Source of the DNA: Paraburkholderia rhynchosiae
GTDB taxonomy: Bacteria > Pseudomonadota > Gammaproteobacteria > Burkholderiales > Burkholderiaceae
Reading direction: 5' to 3'
Length of the DNA stretch: 64,000 nt
Assembly (NCBI RefSeq): GCF_002879865.1
Contig: NZ_PNXY01000002.1
Coordinates: forward strand, 310,001 to 374,000
In this document: positions 1-10,020 of the stretch, piece by piece
Layout of the letters: each line of letters starts with the position of its first letter
Numbering within the stretch: position 1 is the stretch's first letter
The notes under the pieces: model-generated
Databases searched by the model: none
Seen by the model: only the letters and a program-made list of their open reading frames with translations
Told to the model about the DNA's origin: nothing
Made by a program: the position numbers and the translations under genes

Positions 1-108
1 GCTCAAGTTCTACGACACACTTCATCCGCTACCGCCGGCACCGCGAAGGCGCCAGCAGGTTGGCGAAATTCAATCGGGTGTGCCAGGAACACTATGCTCC
101 ATGCTGTA

Positions 109-157
109 CAATTCGTAAAATCGATTGTTTTGATGGAATACATCCACACTATGGATA
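109..157 (-). promoter_or_regulatory. nod box facing the left edge of the window
   Basis: Read on the minus strand this segment matches the NodD-binding nod box almost completely: TATCCAT, then GGATG, then ATCAAAACAATCGATTTTAC. The element points left, away from nodD, so it should drive a nod operon starting within about 100 bases of the left edge. A possible ATG at 25-23 on the minus strand opens a frame that runs out of the window; its product cannot be recognised from eight codons. Confidence 0.85.
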
Positions 158-167
158 AGCTGGGATC

Positions 168-1115
168 ATGCGTTTCAAGGGCCTCGATCTAAATCTCCTC
201 GTCGCGCTCGATGCTCTGATGACCGAGCGTAACCTCACCGCGGCGGCACGCAGCATCAACCTGAGCCAGCCGGCCATGAGCGCGGCCGTCGCCCGGCTGC
301 GCGCCTATTTCTGCGATGAACTATTTACGATGAGGGGCCGGGAACTTGTCCCAACACCGCGTGCGGAAGGGCTCGCCGCCCCGATCCGCGAGGCTCTGGT
401 GCACATCCAGCTCTCCGTTATTTCCCGGGACGTCTTCGACCCGGCCAAATCGGATCGCCGCTTCAGGATCATCCTTTCCGATTTCATGGCAGTCGTATTT
501 TTCCGAACGATCGTGGAGCGTATTGCACGCGAAGCTCCCGCCGTGGGCTTCGAATTGCTACCACTTGCCGATGACCCCGATGAGGTTCTCCGGCGCGGCG
601 AAGCCGATTTTCTTATCTTGCCGGAATTGTTCATGTCGAGCGTGCATCCTAAAGCGAAGCTGTTCGAGGAGAAACTCGTTTGCGTAGGCTGCCGCACGAA
701 CAAGCAGCTATCAGGGCCGCTTACATTCGAGAGATACATGTCGATGGGGCACGTTTCGGTCAGGTTCGGGCGTACGCGGCGGCCCTCCATCGAGGAGTGG
801 TTTTTGCTTGAGCACGGTCTCAAGAGACGGAACGAGGTCATCGTGCAGAGCTTTAGCATGATCCCGCCTATGCTATTAAACACTGACCGTATAGGGACGA
901 TGCCTTTAAGGCTGGCCAAGCATTTCGAAGAAACGATGCCTCTGCGGATCGTCGAACTTCCGCTGCCACTTCCCGGATTCACCGAGGCCGTCCAATGGTC
1001 TGCCCTTCACAGCGGTGATCCGGCAAGCAACTGGATGCGGGAGATAATATTGCAGGAGGCGTCACGCATGGTTGCTCCGCGTAAGACCACGCGAAGACCG
1101 ACCCACCCAAGTTAG
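168..1115 (+). CDS. nodD: NodD, LysR-family activator of nodulation genes
   Basis: A 315-residue LysR-type regulator. NodD binds nod boxes and, with plant flavonoids, activates Nod-factor genes. The N-terminus [20 protein letters not shown] and the helix-turn-helix that follows (about residues 22-42, [20 protein letters not shown]) are the NodD signature; the rest is the inducer-binding domain of normal length. It is transcribed divergently from the nod box at 109-157, the classical nodD arrangement. The last dozen residues are basic and may reflect read-through into flanking IS debris. A second nod box lies at 54997-55044, so this one regulator probably serves both nod transcripts. Confidence 0.95.
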   Translation: MRFKGLDLNLLVALDALMTERNLTAAARSINLSQPAMSAAVARLRAYFCDELFTMRGRELVPTPRAEGLAAPIREALVHIQLSVISRDVFDPAKSDRRFRIILSDFMAVVFFRTIVERIAREAPAVGFELLPLADDPDEVLRRGEADFLILPELFMSSVHPKAKLFEEKLVCVGCRTNKQLSGPLTFERYMSMGHVSVRFGRTRRPSIEEWFLLEHGLKRRNEVIVQSFSMIPPMLLNTDRIGTMPLRLAKHFEETMPLRIVELPLPLPGFTEAVQWSALHSGDPASNWMREIILQEASRMVAPRKTTRRPTHPS

Positions 1116-1119
1116 GAAA

Positions 1120-1492
1120 CTGGGATCCTTGAGCAGGTTTTTGCGGCATGGACTTTCGGGGTTTCGAGGATTTTTTGGCGATATCTATATCGCCACGCCA
1201 GGCCTGATTCGGCGCAGTGACGGCAAACGCCTGATCGAGCAGGTTCGGCGCGACCGGCAAGCCGTGTGTCAATTTGGTTATTACCTTGAATTTGCGTTTC
1301 TGGTTGCAACGCAACCTTTGATTGCGACGCAGTCCCTTTATCGAATGTACGCCGACGTGCAAGCCATGCGCTACGAGGTGCCTTGCAGGTGTTCGGCCCC
1401 ATAACTCTCGCGGGAGCGCCGATGTGCGGCAGTATCTCCGCCTCAAGCCGGGCCCCTGCTGCGCGCGGTGACGCCGCCATCGCTCTATCCAC
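1120..1492 (-). mobile_element. IS3-family orfB remnant
   Basis: On the minus strand a short reading frame contains KRKFKVITKLTHGLPVAPNL and PNQAWRGDIDI, which align with the segment before the first catalytic Asp of IS3-family OrfB integrases (usual form PNQVWVGDITY). Sequence on both sides of this core is unrecognisable and the rest of the transposase is missing, so this is a dead fragment. It begins the IS wreckage between nodD and nifA. Confidence 0.6.
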
Positions 1493-1587
1493 GAATCAAA
1501 GACATAGTGCGGGGAGATAGTCGATCCTGAAAAATTCAGTTTGCGGTAGCGAGCCAAGCCAAGGGTGCGCCTGTCGGCGAACAGGAA

Positions 1588-2154
1588 TCAGATCGTCGAA
1601 AGCGGTTGTGCCGAGCAAGCGCTCGGCTGCAGCGTGACATTGGCGGGTCCATGCAGCACCGCGAGGATGAAAAAATCAGGCCCCAGGCCCAGACGGACGA
1701 TGGCGCGCAGCAACCAGCGCAGGTTGTAACCGGCAGCGCACAGTACCGCGGATGGCGCATCGCCGGTTTGCCCTTTGAGCCAGCAACGCCGCATGCCGTG
1801 GTCGTTCTTCACATCGCCGATGACCGGTTCGTTCGTGTATCGTCGCTTGAGCCAGCGTCGCTGCGTGCTGGTCAGGGTCTTCCGTTTGCCGCGATGAATC
1901 AGTTGTACTGGTGATACTTTGGCATTGACGCCCCGAACCCCGTGATCGACCAGCACGGCCTTCGGTTGCGGTGTACCCGGCAGATGCTGCAACAGAAAGG
2001 GGCTCTGTTCGAGTTGCTCCGCCAGCGTGTGGCCGTCGTATGGGTTGCATGCGAATGCCCGTGCGCCGACGACCAGTCCTTGTTTCGCCGTGGTCGCGAG
2101 ACCTCTTGACGTCATGTCGGGTAGCCGTGCATGTACCTTTAATACACAGCTCAA
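1588..2154 (-). pseudogene. IS5-family transposase, C-terminal part
   Basis: The frame carries the C-terminal half of an IS5-type DDE transposase: NPYDGHTLAEQLEQ, VLVDHGVRGVNAK, IHRGKRKTLTSTQRRWLKRR, EPVIGDVKNDHGMRRCWLKG and a final AAGYNLRWLLRAIVRLGL. The N-terminal half with the first catalytic Asp is absent and the frame starts in garbled sequence (residues 1-25). Degenerate residues inside normally fixed motifs also argue that it is inactive. Confidence 0.75.
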
Positions 2155-2297
2155 TCCTTAAGCACCCGATTTGGGGAGGCGGTTTCGTCACCGTTAGACC
2201 ACGACTATGGATCTGTTGGTGGCAGAGGAGATGGACCATGACCAGATTGGCCCGCGCACTCGATCCTCCGTCCACACGACGAATGCTTCGGGCAGCC

Positions 2298-2880
2298 TCA
2301 ATCGTCCTGGGTTCCCTTCTGCCGTTGGTTTACCAGTATCCCGGCCAATACCCAGTGCCGCGTGCCTTCACGATGGAGGTATCGCGCTCTGATCCATCGT
2401 GCGCCCTTGCACGGATGCCGTCGGCAGCACCACTTCCACAACGCCTGCCAGATTGCAGTGTCGACTGCGCTGTAGACTTCTTTCGAGACCACGTATCGAT
2501 GATAGTTCGACCAGACATCGACGATCGGGTTGAGCAGGCCGATGAGATTGACCTGTCTGGCCGATGCATTGTCCTTGATGACTGCGCGCACTTTCGTCAG
2601 AAACGTTTGAAGATTCTTTTTTGATGGCTTGGTGAGTAGCTTGGCGTTCGGATATTTCCGGATGTTCTTCCCGAGGAAGTCGAACCCTTGCGAGATGTGC
2701 GTGATTGCGGTCTTTTCAGGGGGAGAGCGTCAGTCCGCGCTCCTGCAGAAAGACCCCGACCGGTGGCCCGACCTCGTCTTCCAGCAACTCTTTCGAGTAA
2801 CCGGTGATCACAAAGTCATCGGCATAGCTCACCAGACTGAGGTAGCAATCAATGATGGACGACACCCGTAATCGGCTGTA
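2298..2880 (-). pseudogene. Group II intron reverse transcriptase/maturase remnant
   Basis: Minus-strand sequence encodes the end of a group II intron-encoded protein. The polymerase active-site motif YADD is readable at 2826-2815, followed by FVITGYSKELLEDEV and GVFLQERGLTLSP; an extra C then shifts the frame. The maturase X domain continues in another frame with LIGLLNPIVDVWSNYHRYVV and AIWQALWKWCCRRHP. The N-terminal RT blocks are missing, and I found no convincing intron domain V downstream, so this is a truncated, frameshifted relic. Confidence 0.75.
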
Positions 2881-3010
2881 CCTGGAGTAGACAAATCGTA
2901 GTTGATTTGAGCCACGTCAACGGAAGTCGCGTTCCCGGCGGAATACGCACGGTGAGATCGCAAAAGGAGAAAATAAGTAAATCCAGGCACTATAGTTTCA
3001 CGGTCCTGCC

Positions 3011-4906
3011 ATGAAAAGGCGTTATCTCTTGAAGTCAGCCCATGAAATTGGGCGCGAAATCGAGGATGATATGCAACACAATACTCGTAAATCCGAACAC
3101 GGTGACAGGGAGGATGGTCACAACAACGGAGACGTCGTCATGCTGCATATCGCTTCCGTACGGGAAAGGCCTAGCTCAAAGTCCGAGACGGACCACGCGG
3201 TCCCTATTGTGCAGTGGTACGAGAGCGCGCTTACCGGCACCTTGGAAATATCGAAGGTGCTTACCGGCCCCTGCGGGCTCGAAGTCATGCTGGCCAACGT
3301 CGTCGATCTCCTGCAATCGTTTGTGCAGATGCGGCTCGGGATCGTCTCTCTCTTCGACGATGATGGCGTACCGGACATTACCGTTGGCGCCGGCTGGAGC
3401 GAAGGCACCGATGAGCGCTACCGGATGCGCCTGCCGCAGAAGGCAATTGACCAGATCGTGGCGACGGACAGCCCGCTCGTCGCCGAGAACGTGGCGGTGC
3501 ATTCGGGCTTCAGTGCCGCCGACATGGGCGTGCTCGGTGCTTCCGACGACATGCGAGTGTCGTTCATCGGCGTTCCTATTCGCATCGACGCGAAGGTCGT
3601 GGGCACGCTGACCATCGACCGCGTCGTGGACAATGGGTCGAACTTCCGGCTCGATTGCGATGTGCGGCTGCTTACCATGGTCGCCAACCTGGTGGGGCAG
3701 ACGGTGAAGCTGCACCGCTTACTCAAGAGCGACCGCGAGCGCCTGATGGCGGGGAGGGACGGGCTGCAAAAACAATTGTCCGAGCTCAAGCACCCTGCGC
3801 AGGACCGTAAGAAGTTTCAGGTCGAGGGGATCATTGGCGACAGCCCGGCGCTGCGCGGCCTGCTCGAGAAGATCGCGGTGGTAGCCAAATCGAACAGCAC
3901 AGTTCTGTTGCGCGGCGAATCCGGTACCGGGAAGGAGCTGGTCGCCAAGGCCCTTCACGAGCTGTCGCCGCGAGCCAAGCGGCCCTTCATCAAGCTCAAT
4001 TGCGCGGCGCTCCCTGAGACGGTGCTGGAATCCGAATTGTTCGGTCATGAGAAGGGTGCCTTTACCAGCGCCTTCAATTCGCGCAAGGGGCGCTTCGAGC
4101 TCGCCGACAAGGGGACGCTGTTTCTTGACGAAATCGGCGAGATCTCGGCCTCGTTCCAGGCAAAGCTGCTGCGCGTCCTGCAGGAGCAAGAATTCGAGCG
4201 TGTCGGCAGCAACCAGACCATTAAGGTCGATGTTCGCGTGGTTGCCGCCACGAATAAGAACCTGGAAGACGCGGTGGAAAGGAACGAGTTCCGCGCTGAC
4301 CTTTATTATCGCATCAGCGTGGTTCCCTTGCTGCTGCCGCCGTTGCGCGAAAGGCGCAGTGATATCCCGCTGCTCGCCGTTGAATTTCTCAAGAACTTCA
4401 ACAGAGAGAACGGCCGTACGCTGACCTTCGATGCGAGTGCGATTGAAGTATTGATGAACTGCGGTTTTCCCGGCAATGTCCGTGAGCTCGAGAATTGCGT
4501 GCAGCGGACTGCGACCCTGGCGCCGGGACTATCGATCGTGAGAAACGACTTTGCCTGCTCCCACGGCCAGTGCCTTTCCGCGATGCTATGGAAGAGCGGA
4601 CCGGACGAGATGGCGCTGCAGGCCGGGCCGATCGTACCAGTGCAAGTGAAACCGGGTACGCCTCAGGCTGAGGCTGCTACGTCTGGCGCAGTTGCGGTCC
4701 CGCCTGTCGGCAGCGAGCAGGCCTCGCTAGCGCCTGGCGGCGCAGCCTTCGGAAGCGGTGCGAAGATTTCCAACCGCGAGCGTCTCATCGCCGCCATGGA
4801 AAGGTCCGGCTGGGTGCAGGCAAGGGCGGCGCGACTGCTCGGACTGACGCCGCGCCAGATTGGCTACGCGCTGAGGAAATACGGTGTCGAGATCAAGCGT
4901 TTCTGA
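3011..4906 (+). CDS. nifA: NifA, sigma-54-dependent activator of nif genes
   Basis: A 631-residue enhancer-binding protein. Order: N-terminal GAF domain (about 75-240), AAA+ domain (about 275-500) with Walker A GESGTGKE and a Walker B region GTLFLDEIGEI, an interdomain linker, and a C-terminal Fis-type helix-turn-helix ending in LLGLTPRQIGYALRKYGVEI. The cysteine set NCGFPGNVRELENC plus FACSHGQC is the metal-linked motif of oxygen-sensitive NifA, so activity should be confined to low oxygen. Odd point: the sigma-54 contact loop reads GAFTSA instead of the usual GAFTGA. The start is uncertain; no good ribosome site precedes 3011, while an ATG at 3071 follows CGAGGATGAT. No NifA site was found upstream. 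Confidence 0.95.
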   Translation: MKRRYLLKSAHEIGREIEDDMQHNTRKSEHGDREDGHNNGDVVMLHIASVRERPSSKSETDHAVPIVQWYESALTGTLEISKVLTGPCGLEVMLANVVDLLQSFVQMRLGIVSLFDDDGVPDITVGAGWSEGTDERYRMRLPQKAIDQIVATDSPLVAENVAVHSGFSAADMGVLGASDDMRVSFIGVPIRIDAKVVGTLTIDRVVDNGSNFRLDCDVRLLTMVANLVGQTVKLHRLLKSDRERLMAGRDGLQKQLSELKHPAQDRKKFQVEGIIGDSPALRGLLEKIAVVAKSNSTVLLRGESGTGKELVAKALHELSPRAKRPFIKLNCAALPETVLESELFGHEKGAFTSAFNSRKGRFELADKGTLFLDEIGEISASFQAKLLRVLQEQEFERVGSNQTIKVDVRVVAATNKNLEDAVERNEFRADLYYRISVVPLLLPPLRERRSDIPLLAVEFLKNFNRENGRTLTFDASAIEVLMNCGFPGNVRELENCVQRTATLAPGLSIVRNDFACSHGQCLSAMLWKSGPDEMALQAGPIVPVQVKPGTPQAEAATSGAVAVPPVGSEQASLAPGGAAFGSGAKISNRERLIAAMERSGWVQARAARLLGLTPRQIGYALRKYGVEIKRF

Positions 4907-5691
4907 AAGCACTGTCGGACTTGCGGCGTGTCGGGGCCGCGACATCGCGACTGATGCGAATAGCTCAGACAAGTCAAGCCAGGGTTTGGCGCGGACCATG
5001 GCATGATCACGATCGGAAGCGGCCCCGCGTCGGCGCCAATTCGGTAATCGTCGAGAACAGTCCGGCCGACCTCAGGGGCGGTCAGTACCTCGACGAAGGT
5101 GGTGCGAACGCGGCGCTGTCATCGCCGGTTCGCCGGCCGTGTCGCGCTCGACCATCAGCTCACACTGGATGCGATCGGCGACACAAGCGGTGCTGTTCGA
5201 TCGCGTTGCATTTGTGGAGGCGCGCCCGGGGTCATATCAGAGAGGCGATTTTGTCGCGCGCCAACAGGATTGCGCGTCGTCTGGGGGCTGTGCGCAGATC
5301 AAGGCGAGTTCCGGGCAGAAGACATCTGCCGCCGCGGTTGCGTAGTCAGCCGGCCTGATAGCAAGACAAAACGCTGACAAGACGAGAAGAGTCGACCGAT
5401 TGCCCAAGTCATCATGACGTGATGGCACGACAGCTTGGAGCGTGCTCGGCAAAGCCCGGGATTGTCCGGTCCGAGCACCGTCGAGTGCGCGAAAGCGACG
5501 GGGAACCGATCAGCGAACCCCGTCAGGCACAGCGGCACAGCCACATTGAAAGTCCCAATGTACAGCTTGCAATCTACCGAGCCATCATCACCGATTGAAA
5601 ACTTGGCAAACTGAAGGTGCCCATGTACTGACATTCGTTGAGTCGAAGTTGGGACTGACCGCGGCTGGCCGCAATGGCCAACATTAAGACA
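4907..5691. other. Long stretch without a recognisable gene
   Basis: About 780 bases between nifA and the IclR pseudogene. Several short frames exist on both strands but none shows a recognisable family motif or sustained coding character. I see no promoter, RNA gene or IS end that I can defend; it is probably eroded sequence. Confidence 0.4.
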
Positions 5692-6473
5692 TCAGTAGAA
5701 GCAAGTGACAACCCAAGTTCGTTCCTCACGCATCACTACCCGTCTGCCCGGCCCCGGCTCGATTCCGCCAAGGTATCGTGTGAGAATTCGCCCAGAATTC
5801 CTCACTATCTCCGCCCAAGCGGGGTCCAGTCTCTCGCGGGGCATGGTCAGCGTAACGACACCGGCGAGTTGCCCGGACGGGCCGAACACCGGCGCGGCGA
5901 TGCCTGCCAATTGAGGATCGCGGTCTCCTGCTAGCGCGATGACCTGCGGGCGGCGGATGTGTTGACCGAGTGCCTCGTCGCCCTCGTGGCAGTAGGCTGC
6001 AACACCCGGCCTCCTGTGCCACGATCCAGCGGCAGTAGCTCGCCCGCGCGGATGTGGTCTCGCACAGGCTGTGGCGAGTCGACGCGATAAAGGCATATCC
6101 GTCGCGAACCTTGACGTACGTGAAACGCGGCGCTCTCACGGGTTGCGGCCACCAGTTCGTGCAGCACGGGCATCACCAGCGACTCGCTGGAGGACGATTG
6201 CGCATAGACGGCATGCAGCCTTGCGACGCCGGACCCCAGCACGTAGCAGCCATCGGCGCGGCGCACCACGAGATGCGCATGTTCCAGCGACGCGAGCAGG
6301 CGCAGCACGGTGCTCTTGTACAGGCGCGTGCGTTCCGCGAGCGCGCTCAATGACAGCACGGGCGTGCCGTTGCCGAAGGCAGCCAGCAGGGTCAGCGCAC
6401 GGTCGACTGCTGCCACGCCGCCGGCTGCCAGATTGTCCTCGGCCATCGATGCGATGGCGGGCTGTTTGGACAT
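5692..6473 (-). pseudogene. IclR-family transcriptional regulator, frameshifted
   Basis: The N-terminal part (6473 down to about 6005) is an IclR winged helix (VDRALTLLAAFGNGTPVLSL, LYKSTVLRLLASLEHAHLV) and the start of the effector domain up to LPLDRGTGGRVL. The reading then has to change frame to continue as AYCHEGDEALGQHI, IAAPVFGPSGQLAGVVTLTM and the C-terminal helix. A single-base indel near 6000 explains this. It starts 12 bases after the end of the TPR-like gene and lies last in the nifV-fix operon. If the indel is a sequencing error it would be an intact regulator of about 260 residues. Confidence 0.75.
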
Positions 6474-6484
6474 CGTACCTCTCC

Positions 6485-6964
6485 TCAGCCGGACCGTTGC
6501 AGCAACGCTTCCACTACGCCGAAGCCGAGGTGATCCGCCGGATCGAGCTGCCGTAGTTGTGTGATCAACTGTGTGGCGGTTTCGCGTTCGCCGCGCCGCA
6601 GGCCGATGAAGGCGAGCGCCTTTAGCGTGAACAGCCAGAAGCGGGCGGGACCGGGCGCGTGGAAGTTCGCATCGCCGGCTTGTACCATCTGCCAGTCCTG
6701 ATTCAATCCGGCGGCATGCGCAGCTGCTTTTAGTCCCAGATGGGCCGCGTGCTCTGCCTCATCGAGTTCGCGGCGTCCGGCATGGAATTTGTAGAGCAGA
6801 TAGTAGGCGGCAAGGCTTTGCGGAGAGGTCAGCGTGACGCTCCACAGGACTGCGACGATCTGCTCGGCCGGCGCGCCATGCAGGCCTTCGATGAGACGCC
6901 GCACGGAGGCCGACACCTCGCCTCCGAACAGTTCGTTCGACTCGACCCCGGTCAGCAGGTTCAC
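6485..6964 (-). CDS. Nif-linked TPR-like protein
   Basis: About 159 residues, helical, with a TPR-like look (SLAAYYLLYKFHAGRRELDE, LFTLKALAFIGLRRGERETA, LITQLRQLDPADHLG). It starts at a GTG that overlaps the stop of the upstream ferredoxin gene (GTGA), so translation is coupled. It is a paralogue of the protein at 18080-18667: both share the FxLFTLKxLAFI/YL block followed by RQLDP or RRLDP near the end. The function is not known to me; the repeated placement next to ferredoxins in two nif operons suggests a helper in electron transfer or nitrogenase maturation. Confidence 0.75.
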   Translation of the reverse strand: MNLLTGVESNELFGGEVSASVRRLIEGLHGAPAEQIVAVLWSVTLTSPQSLAAYYLLYKFHAGRRELDEAEHAAHLGLKAAAHAAGLNQDWQMVQAGDANFHAPGPARFWLFTLKALAFIGLRRGERETATQLITQLRQLDPADHLGFGVVEALLQRSG

Positions 6965-7287
6965 CACACCGTCTCCGCGACGATGAGGCGCTGCACCGGT
7001 TCGCCGCCTTCGAGTTGACGCGTGAAGTTTTTCTCCATGTCGGCCATCGTCACGCCGCTGTGTAGCACCGCGTCGGGATAGATGAGCACGGTCGCGCCCT
7101 GATCGCACCGGCCGAGACAGCCCGAATTCGTGATCGCGACGGTATCGGGCGCCTGGCGTTTCTGCTGGTCCGCCCAGAATGCCTTCAGCAGCGCGGTCGA
7201 GCCCTTGCCGCCTGCGCAGGCGACGCGTGGATGCTGCGGCGGCCAATTCTGGGTGCAAGCAAACACATGTCGTTCTGCTCTGGCCAT
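6961..7287 (-). CDS. Thioredoxin-like [2Fe-2S] ferredoxin
   Basis: A 108-residue protein of the thioredoxin-fold (2Fe-2S) ferredoxin family. The cluster cysteines are visible as HVFACTQNWPP, RVACAGGKGS and, after a long spacer, NSGCLGRCDQG, the pattern of this family (C-x-n-C, later C-x3-C). It follows fixX with an 11-base gap and overlaps the next gene by four bases. Its place in the fixABCX operon suggests it passes electrons to or from the Fix complex or nitrogenase reductase. The start ATG at 7287 leaves no upstream part of the fold out. Confidence 0.85.
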   Translation of the reverse strand: MARAERHVFACTQNWPPQHPRVACAGGKGSTALLKAFWADQQKRQAPDTVAITNSGCLGRCDQGATVLIYPDAVLHSGVTMADMEKNFTRQLEGGEPVQRLIVAETVW

Positions 7288-7298
7288 GACGATGTTCC

Positions 7299-7598
7299 TC
7301 AACCGAACTTGAACAGGATGCCGTGACCACCGCGCGGGTAGTCCCACTCGATATTCTGGTGGTCGGTACAGAGGATGCGGCAGCTGCCGCATTCGAGGCA
7401 GCCGTCGGTGATCAGCGTCACCGCGCCGTTGCCTTCGGCCTTGTAGCACGAGGCCGGGCAGACGAAGGTGCAACTCTTCGTGCTGCATTCGCTCTGGCAG
7501 ACGTCGGCATCCTTGATGTGGACGTGCGGCCGTCCTGCATCGACGCGGTAACGGTTCTGGAACAGCTTTTCCTCTACGTTGACGGGTAGGGTGCTCAT
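7299..7598 (-). CDS. fixX: FixX, ferredoxin-like electron carrier of the Fix complex
   Basis: A 99-residue FixX. The Fix complex splits electrons from NADH between quinone and a low-potential ferredoxin or flavodoxin for nitrogenase; FixX carries the [4Fe-4S] part. The C-terminal cysteine motif ([12 protein letters not shown]) and the family pattern ending in [14 protein letters not shown] are present, as is an upstream Cys-rich stretch ([18 protein letters not shown]). Length is normal. Its start overlaps the end of fixC by four bases, indicating coupled translation. Confidence 0.95.
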   Translation of the reverse strand: MSTLPVNVEEKLFQNRYRVDAGRPHVHIKDADVCQSECSTKSCTFVCPASCYKAEGNGAVTLITDGCLECGSCRILCTDHQNIEWDYPRGGHGILFKFG

Positions 7599-8905
7599 CG
7601 GAAGGCCCTCAGGAGTTTGTAGGCATCACTCACGATGCCGGAAAGCGAACGGGCTGTGCGGAAACTCGAAAAAATCTCGCGCTCCTTGCTTTTCTTGTCC
7701 TTACCGTCGACCGTGATCATCGTGCGCGCGGCGCGCGCCATGAGGTCGGGGTAGGTCGTGAAGAACTGCGGATTCTGGTGCAGCACGGCCGGCATGTCGC
7801 GGTACTTGTGCAGGTCTTTCATCACGAAGCTCTGATCAAGCGCGGCCTTGTAGGCCTTGAGCGTGCGGGCGCGGTAGCCGTGGCCCGCGGCTTTCGCGTG
7901 GATCACCGTTTCGGCGGCGAGGCGTCCCGTGGTCATCGCGAGGTTCGATCCTTCTCGGTGCGCGGCGTTCACGAAACCGCCTGAGTCGCCAACGATCATC
8001 CAGCCGTTGCCGTAGACCTGCGGGATTGCGTGAAAACCGCCTTCGGGAATCAGATGCGCGCAATACTCCTTCATCTCGCCGCCCGCAATCAGCGGTGCGA
8101 TCGACGGGTGCTGCTTCATCTTTTCGAGGAGCACGTAGGGGCTCGTGCGGTTGGGGTTTTTCTTGAAGTCGCTCAGCATGCAGCCCACGCCTATGGTGAG
8201 CGATTCCTTGTTGGTATAGAGGAAGCCAGTGCCCATCATGCCGTCGGTGATCCTGCCGACCATCTCGATCACGACGCCGTCGTCCTCGCCGACGTTGAAG
8301 CGCTGGCGGATCGTCTCCTCTGGCATGAAGAGAATCTCCTTGACGGCGAGCGCAACGTTGCCGGCCCCGATCTCTCCATGAAAGCCCGCCTTGCGCGCGA
8401 GCGTCGAATTCACGCCGTCGGCGAGCACCACCACGTCGGCATAGACATCGCCGTCCTCGCGGTCGCACTGCACGCCGACCACCCGGTCGCCATCCATGAT
8501 CAGTTCCTTCACCGTGGTCTCGCAGAGCAGCAGTGCGCCGGCTTCGCGCACTTTCGATGAAAACCACCTGTCGAACTGCGCGCGGATGATCGTGTAGCGG
8601 TTGTAGGGCGGCTTGTTGTAATCCTCGCTGCGCACATGTGTACCGACAAACGACGTATCGTCGAGCATCCACATCCGCTGCTCGATGACGTGGCGCTCCA
8701 GCGGCGCATCGTCGCGGAAGTCCGGGATGATCTCTTCGAGCGCCTTCGCGTACAGGATCGCACCCTGAACGTTTTTGCTGCCCGGATATTCGCCGCGCTC
8801 GATCTGCAGCACTTCCAGACCTGCCTTGGCCATCGTGTAAGCGGCAGCGTTGCCGGACGGACCGGCGCCGACCACAATCACATCGAACTGTGAAGATTTT
8901 CTCAT
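7595..8905 (-). CDS. fixC: FixC, flavoprotein-quinone oxidoreductase of the Fix complex
   Basis: A 436-residue ETF-quinone-oxidoreductase-like flavoprotein. The N-terminal FAD-binding Rossmann motif is [20 protein letters not shown]; further family blocks are [15 protein letters not shown], the [10 protein letters not shown] segment and [20 protein letters not shown], which contacts FAD near the C-terminus. ATG at 8905 is preceded by a good GAGGAGAATCAC ribosome site and puts the Rossmann motif at residue 8. It sits between fixB and fixX with short or overlapping junctions. The predicted partner is the FixAB flavoprotein dimer, and the acceptor is membrane quinone. Confidence 0.95.
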   Translation of the reverse strand: MRKSSQFDVIVVGAGPSGNAAAYTMAKAGLEVLQIERGEYPGSKNVQGAILYAKALEEIIPDFRDDAPLERHVIEQRMWMLDDTSFVGTHVRSEDYNKPPYNRYTIIRAQFDRWFSSKVREAGALLLCETTVKELIMDGDRVVGVQCDREDGDVYADVVVLADGVNSTLARKAGFHGEIGAGNVALAVKEILFMPEETIRQRFNVGEDDGVVIEMVGRITDGMMGTGFLYTNKESLTIGVGCMLSDFKKNPNRTSPYVLLEKMKQHPSIAPLIAGGEMKEYCAHLIPEGGFHAIPQVYGNGWMIVGDSGGFVNAAHREGSNLAMTTGRLAAETVIHAKAAGHGYRARTLKAYKAALDQSFVMKDLHKYRDMPAVLHQNPQFFTTYPDLMARAARTMITVDGKDKKSKEREIFSSFRTARSLSGIVSDAYKLLRAFR

Positions 8906-8916
8906 AGTGATTCTCC

Positions 8917-10020
8917 TCAGGCAGCCTGCTCGCGGCGCCGGGTCAAATGCTCCACAAAAGCCTGCTTCAGCGCGGGCAACACTTGCAACGCATTGCCGAC
9001 AATCCCGTAGTGTGCAAAATCGAAGATGGGTGCGTTCGGGTCGGTGTTGATCGCCACGATCACGTCTGCGCTTTCCATGCCCACGCGGTGCTGGATTGCG
9101 CCGGATATGCCGGCGGCGATGTAGAGCTTGGGCCGCACCGTCTTGCCGGTCTGTCCCACCTGGCGCTCCCCCTCGACCCAGCCGGCCTGCACGCATGGCC
9201 GGGTCGCACCCACTTCGCCGCCGAGCACGTTCGCCAGATCGAACGCCAGCTGGAAGTTCTCCGGGCTCTTCAACCCCTTGCCGCCGCTCACGATCACATC
9301 GGCATAGGGCAGGTTGATCCGGTTGCTGCTCGCATCCGGGATAAAGTCGAGCAGCCTCGTGACGATGTCCGTCTCGATCATCCCCAGCGTTCCATGGACG
9401 ATGTTGCCGGTGCGTTCGGCGTCGCGCAGCGGCATCGGCATCACGCGTGGGCGCACCGTCGCCATCTGCGGACGGTACGCGAGCGTCATGATCGTGCACA
9501 ACAGCGAGCCGCCGAAGGTGGGGCGCGTCGCCGCCAGCGCCCGCGACGCGGGATCGATGTTGAGTTCGGTGCAATCGGCGGTCAGCCCGGTCAGCAGGGT
9601 CGTCGCTACGGAGCCGGCGAGGTCCCGGCCCATCGACGTCGCACCCAGCAGCAGGATCTCGGGCTGATGCCGGTTGACGAGGTCGGTCAGCCCTTTCGTG
9701 AACGGCTCGTTGCGATAGCCTTGCAAGACCGGGTCGTGGACGATGTATGCATCGTCCGCGCCGTAAGTGAAGGCTTCTGCGGCGAACTGTTCGAGCGGTT
9801 CATTCGCGCCGCCGAGCACCGCGATGCCCACTCGGCTGCCGAGCGTGTCGGCCAATTTGCGTGCTTCACCGAGCAGTTCCCACGAGACGCTGTGCACGTG
9901 TCCACGGTCGTGCTCGATAAAGACCCAGACGCCTTTGTAGGCCTTCAGGTGTTCCGGCAGTTCGAGGTTGCGTCCTGCGCGGCCGGCGGGTTTCTTCGCG
10001 GGGGCGGCGGGTGCGTTCAT
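8917..10020 (-). CDS. fixB: FixB, electron transfer flavoprotein alpha-like subunit
   Basis: A 367-residue ETF-alpha homologue. Visible family features are [20 protein letters not shown] at the N-terminus and the C-terminal FAD-binding block: [38 protein letters not shown] and [20 protein letters not shown]. It pairs with FixA to form the bifurcating flavoprotein. The start overlaps the fixA stop by four bases and the end lies 11 bases before fixC. Length and motifs are normal. Confidence 0.95.
   Translation of the reverse strand: MNAPAAPAKKPAGRAGRNLELPEHLKAYKGVWVFIEHDRGHVHSVSWELLGEARKLADTLGSRVGIAVLGGANEPLEQFAAEAFTYGADDAYIVHDPVLQGYRNEPFTKGLTDLVNRHQPEILLLGATSMGRDLAGSVATTLLTGLTADCTELNIDPASRALAATRPTFGGSLLCTIMTLAYRPQMATVRPRVMPMPLRDAERTGNIVHGTLGMIETDIVTRLLDFIPDASSNRINLPYADVIVSGGKGLKSPENFQLAFDLANVLGGEVGATRPCVQAGWVEGERQVGQTGKTVRPKLYIAAGISGAIQHRVGMESADVIVAINTDPNAPIFDFAHYGIVGNALQVLPALKQAFVEHLTRRREQAA

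Noticed and set aside
305..982. Long minus-strand frame opposite nodD
   Set aside because: No family motif, serine/arginine-rich, and fully covered by the clear nodD coding frame.
2878..2895. TGT...ACA pair upstream of nifA as a NifA site
   Set aside because: The spacer is eleven bases, not ten, and no -24/-12 element follows.
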